From SCTM01 sp965279655 (GTDB taxonomy: Bacteria > Pseudomonadota > Alphaproteobacteria > Rhodospirillales > Rhodospirillaceae), in assembly GCA_965279655.1 (NCBI GenBank), contig OZ257255.1, positions 2,790,001-2,854,000 on the forward strand: a stretch of 64,000 nucleotides of DNA, written 5' to 3'. Every line of letters begins with the position of its first letter. Positions within the stretch are counted from its first letter, which is position 1. The notes below the pieces were generated by a model. That model was not told the origin of the DNA. It saw nothing but the letters and a program-made list of their open reading frames with translations, and made no database searches. Made by a program: the position numbers and the translations under genes. Positions 36,305 to 45,353 of this stretch are shown piece after piece.

Positions 36305-36330
36305 CACGATCTTTCTACCTACGCCCTCGG

Positions 36331-39300
36331 TTAGGTCACCGTGAGCAGAGCCGTGATCTGAGCGCCGGTCATGACGCCAATCTGGGTGGCCGTAATCGCG
36401 GACACCTGGACTGAGGACAGCGCGCCGATCTCGGTGGTGGTCAGACCCGTGATCTGCGTCGTCGTCAGCGCCGGGATCGCCGCCGTCGACAGACCTTTGA
36501 TCTGGGTCGTCGTCAGCGAGGAAATCTCGGTGGTGTCGAAGAGCACGATCTGGGTGCTGGTCAGAGAATTGACCTGCGCCGAGGTCAGGCCGCCGATTTG
36601 CGTGGTGGTAAGCGCATCGACGTCCGTGGTCTCGAGGCTTGCGACCTGAGCCGTGGTCAGAGCCGCGATTTGGGTCGTCGACAGTGACAGGACCTGGGTC
36701 GTGCTCAGGAGTTGGACCGCGGTCGTTGTCAGCGCTTTCACCTGAACGCCGCTCAGGGCGCCGACTTCCGTCGTCGTCAGAGCTGCGATGTTCGTCGTGC
36801 TCAGGCCGGCGACCTGGCCAGTCGTCAGCGCCACAATCTGCGTCGTGCTGAGCGACGTGATCTGGGTCGTCGAGAGCACGCCGAGGTTGGTCGAGCTGAG
36901 ACCCGCAATCTGGCCGGCCGTCAGCGCGCCGATCTCGGTCGTGGTCAAGGCGACCAAGTCCGTGGTCTCGAGCCTGTTCAGCTGGGCGGCCGTCAGCGCC
37001 GCGACCTGCGTGGTCGTGAGCGCGGTGACCTGCGTGGTCGTCAGAGCGGCGAGGTTGGTCGAGCTCAGACCATTGAGCTGGGCCGCAGTCAGCGCGGTGA
37101 CCTCCGTCGTGTCCAGGGCAACGACGTTGGTGGTCGACAGCCTGTTCAACGTCGTTGTGGTCAGCGCCGCGACCTGCGTGGTCGAGAGCGAAGTGACCTG
37201 GGTGGTGGTGATCGCACCGAGGGTCGTCGACGTCAGGCCGTTGAACTGGGCGGCCGTGAGCGCGTTGATCTCGGTCGTGGTCAGCGCGACCAGGTCCGTG
37301 GTCTCGAGCGCGTTCAACTGGCCGGTGCTCAGGCCGGCGACCTGCGTGGTCGTGAGCGAGGTCACCTGCGTGGTCGTCAGAGCGCCGAGGTTGGTCGTGT
37401 TCAGACCGTTCAGCTGTGCGACCGTCAGCGCGTTGACCTCGGTCGTGGTCAGAGCGACCAGGTCCGTAGTCTCGAGCCTGTTGAGCGCGGTGGAACTCAG
37501 GCCCGCGACCTGCGTGGTCGTGAGCGCGGTCACCTGCGTCGTGGTCAGAGCGGCGATGTTGGTCGTGTTCAGACCGTTCAGCTGCGCCGCCGTCAGGGCA
37601 CCGACCTGGGTGGTGGTCAGAGCCACGATGTCGGTGGTCTCGATCCGGTTCAGCGCGGTGGTGGTCAGGCCCGCGACCTGCGTGGTCGAGAGCGCGGTCA
37701 CCTGCGTCGTGGTCAGGGCGCCGAATGTCGTCGAGGTCAGGCCATTGAGCTGGGCCGCCGTGAGCGCGTCGATCTCGGTCGTGGTCAGCGCGACCAAGTC
37801 CGTGGTTTCGAGCGTGTTCAGCGCAGTCGTGCTCAGGCCCGCGACCTGCGTGGTCGTGAGCGCGGTCACCTGCGTGGTGCTCAAAGCGCCGAGGTTGGTG
37901 GTGTTCAGACCGTTCAGCTGGGCAGCCGTCAGGGCACCGACCTGCGTCGTGGTGAGCGCCACGACGTCCGTGGTCTCGATCCGGTTCAGCGTGGTCGTGG
38001 TCAGACCGACAATCTGTGTGGTCGTGAGCGAGGTCACCTGCGTCGTGGTGAGGGCACCGAACGTCGTCGTGGTCAGGCCGTTCAGCTGGGCGACCGTGAG
38101 CGCGCCGATCTCGGTCGTGGTCAGCGCGACCAGGTCCGTGGTCTCAAGCACGTTCAGCTGGCCGGTGCTCAGGCCCGCGACCTGCGTGGTCGTGAGCGCG
38201 GTCACCTGCGTGGTCGTCAGAGCGCCGAGGTTGGTGGTGTTCAGACCGTTCAGCTGCGCCGCCGTCAGAGCCCCGACCTGCGTGGTGGTCAGAACCACGA
38301 TGTCGGTGGTCTCGATCCGGTTCAGCGCGGTGGTGGTCAGGCCCGCGACCTGCGTGGTCGAGAGCGCGGTCACCTGCGTCGTGGTCAGGGCGCCGAACGT
38401 CGTCGAGGTCAGGCCATTGAGCTGGGCCGCGGTGAGCGCGTCGATCTCGGTCGTGGTCAGCGCGACCAAGTCCGTGGTTTCGAGCGTGTTCAGCGTGGTG
38501 GTGCTCAGGCCGGCGACCTGCGTCGTGCCCAGCGACGTGATTTGCGTCGTGGTCAGGGCGCCGAGGTTGGTCGTGTTCAGACCGTTCAGCTGCGCCGCGG
38601 TCAGAGCCCCGATCTGCGTCGTGGTGAGCGCCACGACGTCCGTGGTCTCGATCCGGTTCAGCGTGGTCGCGGTCAGACCGGCGACCTGCGTGGTCGTGAG
38701 CGAGGTCACCTGCGTCGTGGTCAGAGCGCCGAACGTCGTCGAGGTGAGGCCGTTCAGCTGGGCGACCGTGAGCGCACCGATCTCGGTCGTGGTCAGAGCG
38801 ACCAGGTCCGTGGTCTCGAGCACGTTCAGCTGGCTGGTGCTCAGGCCCGCGACCTGCGTGGTCGAGAGCGCGGTCACCTGCGTGGTCGTCAGGGCGCCGA
38901 GCGTCGTGGAGTTCAGACCGTTCAGCTGGGCAGCCGTCAGGGCACCGACCTGCGTGGTGGTCAGGGCCACGACGTCCGTGGTCTCGATCCGGTTCAACGT
39001 GGTCGTGGTGAGCCCGGCGATCTGCGTGGTCGTGATCGAGGTCACCTGCGTCGTGGTCAGAGCGCCGAACGTCGTCGTGTTCAGGCCGTTCAGCTGCGCC
39101 GCCGTGAGCGCACCGACTTCGGTCGTGGTCAGCGCGACCAAGTCCGTGGTTTCGAGATTGTTGAGCGCGACGGTGCTCAGGCCCGCGACCTGCGTGGTCG
39201 TGAGCGAGGTCACCTGCGTCGTGGTCAGAGCGCCGAGTGTCGTCGTGTTCAGGCCGTTCAGCTGGGCGACCGTCAGCGCGCTAACCTCAGTCGTGGTCAG

Positions 39301-42300
39301 GGCCACGACGTCGGTGGTCTCAAGCGCGTTCAGCGCGACGGTGGTCAGGCCGGCCACCTGCGTGGTGCTCAGAGAGGTGACTTGCGTCGTGGTCAGAGCA
39401 GCGATGTTGGTCGTGTTCAGACCGCTGAGCTGCACCGCCGTCAGGGCGCCGATCTGCGTTGTCGTCAGGGCCACGACGTCCGTGGTCTCGATCCGGTTCA
39501 GCGCAGTCGTGGTCAGGCCGGCGACCTGTGTGGTCGTGAGCGAGGTCACCTGCGTTGTGGTCAGAGCGCCGAACGTCGTCGAGGTCAGACCGTTCAGCTG
39601 CGCGATTGTGAGCGCACCGATCTCGGTCGTGGTCAGAGCGACCAAGTCCGTCGTCTCGAGGGCGCCGAGCTGACCGGTGGTCAGGCCCGCGACCTGCGTG
39701 GTCGTGAACGAGGTCACCTGCGTGGTCGTCAGAGCGCCCAGGTTGGTGGTGTTCAGGCCATTGAGCTGGGCCACAGTCAGCGCGGAGATCTGCGTCGTGG
39801 TCAGGGCTACGACGTCCGTGGTCTCGATCCGGTTCAACGTGGTCGTGGTGAGCCCGGCGACCTGTGTGGTCGTGAGCGAGGTCACCTGCGTGGTGGTGAG
39901 CACACCGAGCGTCGTCGAGTTCAGGCCGTTCAGCTGAGCCGCCGTGAGCGCACCGACTTCGGTCGTGGTCAGCGCGACCAAGTCCGTGGTTTCGAGATTG
40001 TTCAGCGCGACGGTGCTCAGGCCCGCGACCTGCGTGGTCGAGAGCGAGGTCACCTGCGTCGTGGTCAGAGCGCCGAGTGTCGTCGTGTTCAGGCCGTTCA
40101 ACTGGGCGGCCGTGAGCGCGTTGACCTCGGTCGTGGTCAGGGCGACCAAGTCCGTGGTTTCGAGATTGTTCAGCGCGACGGTGCTCAGGCCGGCCACCTG
40201 CGTGGTCGTGAGCGAGGTCACCTGCGTGGTCGTCAGAGCCTGCAGGTTGGTCGAGCTGAGACCGTTCAGCTGAGCAGCCGTAAAGACACCGACCTGGGTC
40301 GTGGTCAGGGCCACGACGTCCGTGGTCTCAAGCCGGTTCAGCGTGGTCGTGGTCAAGCCTGCAACCTGCGTCGTGCCCAGCGACACGACTTGCGTCGTGG
40401 TCAAAGCGCCAAGGGTCGTCGAGTTCAGGCCGTTCAGCTGCGCGACCGTGAGCGCACCGATCTCAGTGGTGGTAAGGGCCACGACGTCCGTGGTTTCGAG
40501 ATTGTTCAGCTGGACAGTGGTGAGGCCGGCCACCTGCGTGGTCGACAGCGAGGTGACCTGCGTGGTCGTCAGGGCCTGCAGGTTGGTCGAGTTCAGACCG
40601 TTCAGCTGCGCCGCCGTGAGCGCACCGACCTCGGTCGTGGTCAGGGCCACGACGTTGGTGGTCGACAGACGGTTCAACGTGGTCGTGGTCAGACCTGCGA
40701 CCTGCGTCGTGCCCAGCGAGGTGATCTGCGTCGTGGTGATCACGCCGAGGGTTGTCGAGGTCAGGCCATTCAACTGCGCCGCCGTGAGCGCGCCGATCTC
40801 GGTCGTGGTCAGGGCGACCAGGTCCGTGGTCTCGAGCGTGTTCAGCGCAGTCGTGCTCAGGCCCGCGACCTGCGTGGTCGAGAGAGAGGTGACCTGCGTG
40901 GTGCTCAAAGCGCCGAGGTTGGTGGAATTCAGGCCGTTGAGCTGCGCCGCCGTCAGGGCGGAAACCTGCGTCGTGGTCAGAGCCACCACGTCCGTGGTCT
41001 CGATCCGGTTCAGCGTGGTCGTGGTCAGCCCGGCGATCTGCGTCGTCGCGAGAGAAGTGACCTGCGTGGTGGTCAGGGCGCCGAACGTCGTCGAGGTCAG
41101 GCCGTTGAGCTGGGCCACTGTCAGCGCGTTGATCTCGGTCGTGGTCAGGGCGACCAAGTCCGTGGTTTCGAGATTGTTCAGCGCGACGGTGCTCAGGCCC
41201 GCGACCTGCGTGGTCGTGAGCGAGGTCACCTGCGTCGTGGTCAGGGCGCCGAGGGTCGTCGTGTTCAGGCCGTTCAACTGGGCCGCCGTGAGCGCGTTGA
41301 TCTCGGTCGTGGTCAAGGCCACGACGTCCGTGGTCTCAAGCCGGTTCAGCTGGGTGCTGCTCAGGCCGGCCACCTGCGTGGTCGTGAACGAAGTCACCTG
41401 GGTAGTCGTCAGAGCCTGCAGGTTGGTCGAGCTCAGACCATTCAGCTGCGCCGCCGTGAGCGCGGCGACCTGCGTCGTGGTCAGCGCCACGACGTCCGTG
41501 GTCTCGATTCGGTTCAACGTGGTCGTGGTCAGACCGGCGACCTGCGTGGTCGTGAGCGTGGTCACCTGCGTCGTGGTGAGGACGCCGAGGGTCGTGGAGT
41601 TCAGGCCGTTCAATTGCGCGGCCGTCAGCGCTTCGATCTCGGTCGTGGTCAGCGCGACCAGGTCCGTGGTTTCGAGATTGTTCAGCGCGGTGGCACTCAG
41701 GCCCGCGACCTGCGTGGTCGTGAGCGATGTCACCTGCGTGGTGGTCAAAGCGCCGAGGTTGGTCGTGTTCAGACCGTTCAGCTGCGCCGCGGTCAGGGCG
41801 CTGACCTGCGTCGTGGTCAGGGCCACGACATCCGTGGTCTCGATCCGGTTCAGGGTGGTCGTGGTCAGACCGGCGACCTGCGTCGTGCCCAGCGACGTGA
41901 TTTGCGTCGTGGTCAGAGCGCCAAGGGTCGTCGAGTTCATGCCGTTCAGCTGCGCGACCGTGAGCGCACCGATCTCGGTGGTGGTCAGGGCCACGACGTC
42001 CGTGGTCTCAAGATTGTTCAGCTGGACAGTCGTCAGCGCCGCAACTTGCGTCGTGCTCAGAGAGGTGACCTGCGTGGTCGTCAGAGCCTGCAGGTTGGTC
42101 GAGTTCAGACCGTTCAACTGCGCCGCCGTGAGCGCGCTGATTTCGGTCGTGGTCAAGGCCACGACGTTGGTGGTCGACAGGCGGTTCAACGTGGTCGTGT
42201 TCAGACCCGCAACCTGGGTGGTCGAGAGCGAAGTGATCTGCGTCGTGGTGATCACGCCGAGGGTCGTCGAGGTCAGGCCATTCAACTGCAAGGCCGTGAG

Positions 42301-43458
42301 CGCACCGACTTCGGTCGTGGTCAGCGCGACCAAGTCCGTGGTCTCGAGCGCGTTCAGCTGGCCGGTGCTCAGGCCCGCGACCTGCGTGGTCGTGAGAGAG
42401 GTCACCTGCGTGGTCGTCAGAGCGCCGAGCGCGGTCGTGTTCAGACCGTTCAGCTGGGCAGCCGTCAGCGCACCGACCTGCGTCGTGGTCAGGGCCACGA
42501 CATCCGTGGTCTCGAGCCGGTTCAGCTGGATTGTGGTGAGGCCGGCGACCTGCGTGGTCGAGAGCGCGGTGACCTGCGTGGTCGTCAGAGCCTGCAGGTT
42601 GGTCGAGTTCAAGCCGTTCAGCTGCAAGGCCGTGAGCGCACCGATTTCGGTGGTGGTCAGAGCCACGACGTCCGTGGTCTCGATCCGGTTCAGCGTGGTC
42701 GTGGTCAGACCCGCGACCTGCGTGGTCGAGAACGATGTGACTTGGGTCGTGGTCAGGGCGCCGAGGGTCGTCGAGTTCAGACCGTTCAGCTGCGCCACCG
42801 TCAGCGCTTCGATCTGCGTGGTGGTGAGCGCCACGACGTCCGTGGTCTCGAGATTGTTCAGGGCAACCGTGCTCAGGCCCGAGACCTGCGTGGTCGTCAG
42901 CGAGGTGACCTGCGTCGTGCTCAAGGCGCCGAGGTTGGTCGTGTTCAAGCCGTTCAGCTGCGCAGCCGTCAGCGCGCTCACTTCGGTCGTGGTCAAGGCC
43001 ACGAGGTCGGTGGTCTCGATCCGGTTCAGCGTGGTCGTGGTCAGGCCGGCAACTTGAGTCGTGCTCAGGGCCGTGACCTGGGTCGTGTTCAGAGCGCCGA
43101 GAGTCGTGGAGTTCAGCGAGTTCAGCTGCGCGACGGTAAGACCGACAACTTGTGTCGTGGTCAGCACCGCAACGTCCGTCGTCTCCAAGTAGTTCAGCTG
43201 CGCCGTGGAGAGCAAGCTGAGCTCGGTGGTGGAGAGGAACGTGATCTGCGTGGTGTTGAGGCCGGTGATGAAGGTGCTGTTGAGGCCCTTCACCTGCGTG
43301 TTCGTCAGCTCACTGATGTCGGTTGTGCTGATCGCGTTAACTTGGGTCGTCGAGAAATACCCAAGCTCTGTCGTGTCGAACGCCCGAATTTCCGTCGTCG
43401 TCAACGCAGCGATCGTTGTCGTCGAGATGCCAGCAATGGCAGTTGAGCTGAGACTCAT
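36331..43458 (-). CDS. Giant octad-repeat protein, 2375 residues (likely type I secreted)
   Basis: Composed only of octads: Met-Ser + 296 x 8 + LLTVT = 2375, in unbroken register. Consensus L-T-T-T-Q-V-x-[AG]; Thr plus Ser make up about 37% of a typical unit. From octad 12 to octad 285 an [IL]-E-T-T-D-V-V-A (or LSTTNVVA) octad recurs exactly every seventh octad, 40 times, giving 39 periods of 56 residues. Each unit reads roughly: ETTD octad, TTTE/Q octad, TAAQLNG octad, NSTTLGA octad, TTTQVTS octad, STTQVAG octad, xxxxLNR/N octad. No cysteine, no tryptophan and no RTX motif was seen, and one proline near the C-terminus. No N-terminal signal peptide. The adjacent HlyB/HlyD genes suggest type I export through the conserved C-terminal end. 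Secondary structure is open: short capped helices or a beta-solenoid. Confidence 0.85.
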   Translation of the reverse strand: MSLSSTAIAGISTTTIAALTTTEIRAFDTTELGYFSTTQVNAISTTDISELTNTQVKGLNSTFITGLNTTQITFLSTTELSLLSTAQLNYLETTDVAVLTTTQVVGLTVAQLNSLNSTTLGALNTTQVTALSTTQVAGLTTTTLNRIETTDLVALTTTEVSALTAAQLNGLNTTNLGALSTTQVTSLTTTQVSGLSTVALNNLETTDVVALTTTQIEALTVAQLNGLNSTTLGALTTTQVTSFSTTQVAGLTTTTLNRIETTDVVALTTTEIGALTALQLNGLNSTNLQALTTTQVTALSTTQVAGLTTIQLNRLETTDVVALTTTQVGALTAAQLNGLNTTALGALTTTQVTSLTTTQVAGLSTGQLNALETTDLVALTTTEVGALTALQLNGLTSTTLGVITTTQITSLSTTQVAGLNTTTLNRLSTTNVVALTTTEISALTAAQLNGLNSTNLQALTTTQVTSLSTTQVAALTTVQLNNLETTDVVALTTTEIGALTVAQLNGMNSTTLGALTTTQITSLGTTQVAGLTTTTLNRIETTDVVALTTTQVSALTAAQLNGLNTTNLGALTTTQVTSLTTTQVAGLSATALNNLETTDLVALTTTEIEALTAAQLNGLNSTTLGVLTTTQVTTLTTTQVAGLTTTTLNRIETTDVVALTTTQVAALTAAQLNGLSSTNLQALTTTQVTSFTTTQVAGLSSTQLNRLETTDVVALTTTEINALTAAQLNGLNTTTLGALTTTQVTSLTTTQVAGLSTVALNNLETTDLVALTTTEINALTVAQLNGLTSTTFGALTTTQVTSLATTQIAGLTTTTLNRIETTDVVALTTTQVSALTAAQLNGLNSTNLGALSTTQVTSLSTTQVAGLSTTALNTLETTDLVALTTTEIGALTAAQLNGLTSTTLGVITTTQITSLGTTQVAGLTTTTLNRLSTTNVVALTTTEVGALTAAQLNGLNSTNLQALTTTQVTSLSTTQVAGLTTVQLNNLETTDVVALTTTEIGALTVAQLNGLNSTTLGALTTTQVVSLGTTQVAGLTTTTLNRLETTDVVALTTTQVGVFTAAQLNGLSSTNLQALTTTQVTSLTTTQVAGLSTVALNNLETTDLVALTTTEVNALTAAQLNGLNTTTLGALTTTQVTSLSTTQVAGLSTVALNNLETTDLVALTTTEVGALTAAQLNGLNSTTLGVLTTTQVTSLTTTQVAGLTTTTLNRIETTDVVALTTTQISALTVAQLNGLNTTNLGALTTTQVTSFTTTQVAGLTTGQLGALETTDLVALTTTEIGALTIAQLNGLTSTTFGALTTTQVTSLTTTQVAGLTTTALNRIETTDVVALTTTQIGALTAVQLSGLNTTNIAALTTTQVTSLSTTQVAGLTTVALNALETTDVVALTTTEVSALTVAQLNGLNTTTLGALTTTQVTSLTTTQVAGLSTVALNNLETTDLVALTTTEVGALTAAQLNGLNTTTFGALTTTQVTSITTTQIAGLTTTTLNRIETTDVVALTTTQVGALTAAQLNGLNSTTLGALTTTQVTALSTTQVAGLSTSQLNVLETTDLVALTTTEIGALTVAQLNGLTSTTFGALTTTQVTSLTTTQVAGLTATTLNRIETTDVVALTTTQIGALTAAQLNGLNTTNLGALTTTQITSLGTTQVAGLSTTTLNTLETTDLVALTTTEIDALTAAQLNGLTSTTFGALTTTQVTALSTTQVAGLTTTALNRIETTDIVVLTTTQVGALTAAQLNGLNTTNLGALTTTQVTALTTTQVAGLSTGQLNVLETTDLVALTTTEIGALTVAQLNGLTTTTFGALTTTQVTSLTTTQIVGLTTTTLNRIETTDVVALTTTQVGALTAAQLNGLNTTNLGALSTTQVTALTTTQVAGLSTTALNTLETTDLVALTTTEIDALTAAQLNGLTSTTFGALTTTQVTALSTTQVAGLTTTALNRIETTDIVALTTTQVGALTAAQLNGLNTTNIAALTTTQVTALTTTQVAGLSSTALNRLETTDLVALTTTEVNALTVAQLNGLNTTNLGALTTTQVTSLTTTQVAGLSTGQLNALETTDLVALTTTEINALTAAQFNGLTSTTLGAITTTQVTSLSTTQVAALTTTTLNRLSTTNVVALDTTEVTALTAAQLNGLSSTNLAALTTTQVTALTTTQVAALTAAQLNRLETTDLVALTTTEIGALTAGQIAGLSSTNLGVLSTTQITSLSTTQIVALTTGQVAGLSTTNIAALTTTEVGALSGVQVKALTTTAVQLLSTTQVLSLSTTQIAALTTAQVASLETTDVDALTTTQIGGLTSAQVNSLTSTQIVLFDTTEISSLTTTQIKGLSTAAIPALTTTQITGLTTTEIGALSSVQVSAITATQIGVMTGAQITALLTVT
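36636..43188 (-). repeat. Tandem 168-bp repeats (39 periods) within the giant gene
   Basis: The spacing between the first and last ETTD octads is 6552 bp, exactly 39 x 168. Units alternate mostly between a type with TTTTLNR-IETTD and a type with STxxLNx-LETTD, which gives a 336-bp tendency. Long stretches are nearly identical at DNA level, so recombination, length variation and assembly collapse are all expected here. Confidence 0.9.
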
Positions 43459-43901
43459 GGCGTGGCACTCCCAGAGAGGGCGCTAAAAACAGATGTGTTT
43501 TTCGGGGCGTCTCCGGAGGGGAGATTCGCAAGCCAAGCGCTCGATAGCGCTTTCCGGCTTTTCCGCAGTGAAGCGAACGATGCACACAACAGCATCTGGC
43601 TATCCCCATTCTAGAGACGTACTTGGTGGGCATTCAGCCCACTGTCACACGTAACGGTTTAACTTATGTAACTTCCAGCGACAAGTGAAATTGGGCGGAA
43701 ATTCGGCATAAGGCTTCAATAGTTTACCGGCCGTTCTTCCACTGCACGCTAGATCTCTGATTTTACAACCTATTGCTGGTCTGACTCGCTTCGCACACTT
43801 CATGTTGTAGTGCATCCACGGCGAAGATTATCGGACCAGGTACACTTATTGGTTTATCGGCTCGAACTGCTTTCTGTCGGTGCCATACGGAGTCGCGCGC
43901 T
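43459..43901. other. 443-bp intergenic region between hlyD-like and giant repeat genes
   Basis: No gene is visible on either strand. The base composition is more AT-rich than the flanks, especially 43640-43870. Two palindromes are seen: AGCGCT-cgat-AGCGCT at 43536-43551 and GTGGGC-attca-GCCCAC at 43626-43642. It probably carries the promoter and a long 5' leader of the giant gene (GGGAG precedes its ATG by 9-10 nt) and the end of the exporter transcript. No sigma-54 site was found. Confidence 0.6.
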
Positions 43902-45353
43902 TTAGGGCTCGCGGATGCTCTCTCCGAAGACACGGGTGATCGGATTCAGGAAGAAGGACAACACGCTCCGTTTGCCCACTTTGATCTCGGCGCGCAGGGT
44001 CATGCCCGGGATCAACCGCGACCCCGCCGGCAAGTCTTCCAGCTGCGTGCTCTCGAATGAAACCCGGCCGCGGTGGAATGCGCCGGACTGGGTGCTGCCC
44101 ATCGGCATGGTCGGGACCGCGCCGTCGGCGGTGCCGTTGCTGGAGGAGAAGGACTCCTCGCTCACGCTCACCAGCTTGCCGTGCAAGTAACCATGGCGCT
44201 GATAGGGGAATGCGTCGACCTTCACGATGACCGGATCCCCCGCCTGGACATAACCGATGTCGGCGGAGTTGATGGTGATCTCGCCCTCGAGGGTCGCATT
44301 GGACTGTACGACGGTAATGATCGGCTCCGCCTCGCGGACAACCGAGCCCACGCCGCGGCGAATGACCTCAAGCACCACGCCGTCCTCAGGCGCGGTCAGC
44401 ACCACGAGGTCCTTCAGCAAGGAGGCCTTGGACTGGCCCTCGCTGGCCTTGGTCGATTCCGTGCGCGCGGCGATGAGCTGGTCCAGGATCTGGTGGCGCC
44501 ATTCGTCGATGAAGGCCTGGCGCTCGGCTTCCTTGGACTGGAGGTCGTGGTTGGACTCGGTGCCGCGGTTGACCGTGTCTGTGAGGTCCTGCTCGATGCG
44601 CAGGCGCTGAGACTGAGCTTCCAGCAGGTTCAGACGTGAGCCGACCTGCTTCTGGGCCATCTCGGAGCGCATCTTCTCGACATCCTTGGCGATATCGAGC
44701 TGCTTGGCCTGCGAGGCACGATGATCCTCGGTGGTCCGCAAGTTGGCCTTACGGCGGGCGATTTCCTCATCGAAGATGCGCAGGCGCGAGGCGTATTGGG
44801 CTTGGCGCTGGTCGTAGAGCGACTTCTGCAAAACTTCGTCGGCATTCGCCGACGCATCGATCTCGTACGGCTTACCGGCCTCTTCGGCCTCCAGACGCTT
44901 CACTTGCGCCTGATAGGAATTCGCTTGCGCGGTCAGGCTGGACAGATCGGCTTGCGCGAAGGTCGGGTCGAGGGTGGCCAGAACCTGGCCTTTCGTCACT
45001 ACGTCGCCGGCCTTCACCGTCATCTCGCGGATGATCGCCCGCTCGATCGCCTGCATCACGATCGGCGGCGTTACCGTGGCAATACGGCCGGAGCCGGATA
45101 CCACCACGTCGACCTTCACGACCGCCGTCACGAACAGCAGCGAAAGGAACATCGCGACCACAATATAGTGCGCGCCGCGCAACACTTGCGGCGGCGCTTC
45201 CTCGACGATCTCATCGATCGGATCGAGGAACGGCACCGCTTCGGGCGTGACGGTCGGCTGCGAGACGCCCACGAGACTCTTGTGAGTCTCCTGCACGCGG
45301 CGTTGGATATCGCGCGCTGTCTGTTGGACCCTGGCTGGGAGCAGATTAAGCAC
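43902..45353 (-). CDS. HlyD-family type I secretion adaptor (membrane fusion protein)
   Basis: 483 residues. A cytoplasmic N-terminal stretch of about 60 residues is followed by one membrane helix (HYIVVAMFLSLLFVTAVV, near 63-80), then the barrel-lipoyl half GRIATVTPPIVMQAIERAIIREM and VKAGDVVTKGQVLATLDP. A long coiled coil (about 140-310) follows, then the second lipoyl/barrel half (LTAPEDGVVLEV, GDPVIVKVDAFPYQRHG), ending with LIPGMTLRAEIKVGKRSVLSFFLNP, the typical HlyD C-terminus. It spans the periplasm to link the ABC exporter to a TolC-like channel, which is not in this window. It overlaps the ABC gene by 8 bp. Confidence 0.93.
   Translation of the reverse strand: MLNLLPARVQQTARDIQRRVQETHKSLVGVSQPTVTPEAVPFLDPIDEIVEEAPPQVLRGAHYIVVAMFLSLLFVTAVVKVDVVVSGSGRIATVTPPIVMQAIERAIIREMTVKAGDVVTKGQVLATLDPTFAQADLSSLTAQANSYQAQVKRLEAEEAGKPYEIDASANADEVLQKSLYDQRQAQYASRLRIFDEEIARRKANLRTTEDHRASQAKQLDIAKDVEKMRSEMAQKQVGSRLNLLEAQSQRLRIEQDLTDTVNRGTESNHDLQSKEAERQAFIDEWRHQILDQLIAARTESTKASEGQSKASLLKDLVVLTAPEDGVVLEVIRRGVGSVVREAEPIITVVQSNATLEGEITINSADIGYVQAGDPVIVKVDAFPYQRHGYLHGKLVSVSEESFSSSNGTADGAVPTMPMGSTQSGAFHRGRVSFESTQLEDLPAGSRLIPGMTLRAEIKVGKRSVLSFFLNPITRVFGESIREP

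Noticed and set aside
36636..43188. CRISPR-like regular repetition
   Set aside because: The 168-bp units are contiguous, coding and without unique spacers, and no cas genes are present.
36712..43446. Multi-kilobase open frames on the plus strand across the repeat genes (including one of 2244 codons)
   Set aside because: They are antisense shadows of the 168-bp repeats: GC-rich third positions and the repeated codon pattern remove stops in several frames at once. Their translations (Arg/Gln- or Val/Arg-rich) have no start context or fold-like composition.
36331..43458. Resemblance of LTxxQV octads to the LTPEQVVAIAS start of TAL-effector repeats
   Set aside because: TAL repeats are 33-35 residues with a variable di-residue and a second helix. 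Here the unit is 8 residues with no such elements; the likeness is only the shared helix-capping motif.
33502..43458. RTX (GGxGxD) calcium-binding repeats expected in type I cargo
   Set aside because: No GGxGxD nonapeptide is present in either protein; the single GGPG in the smaller one is an isolated degenerate octad.
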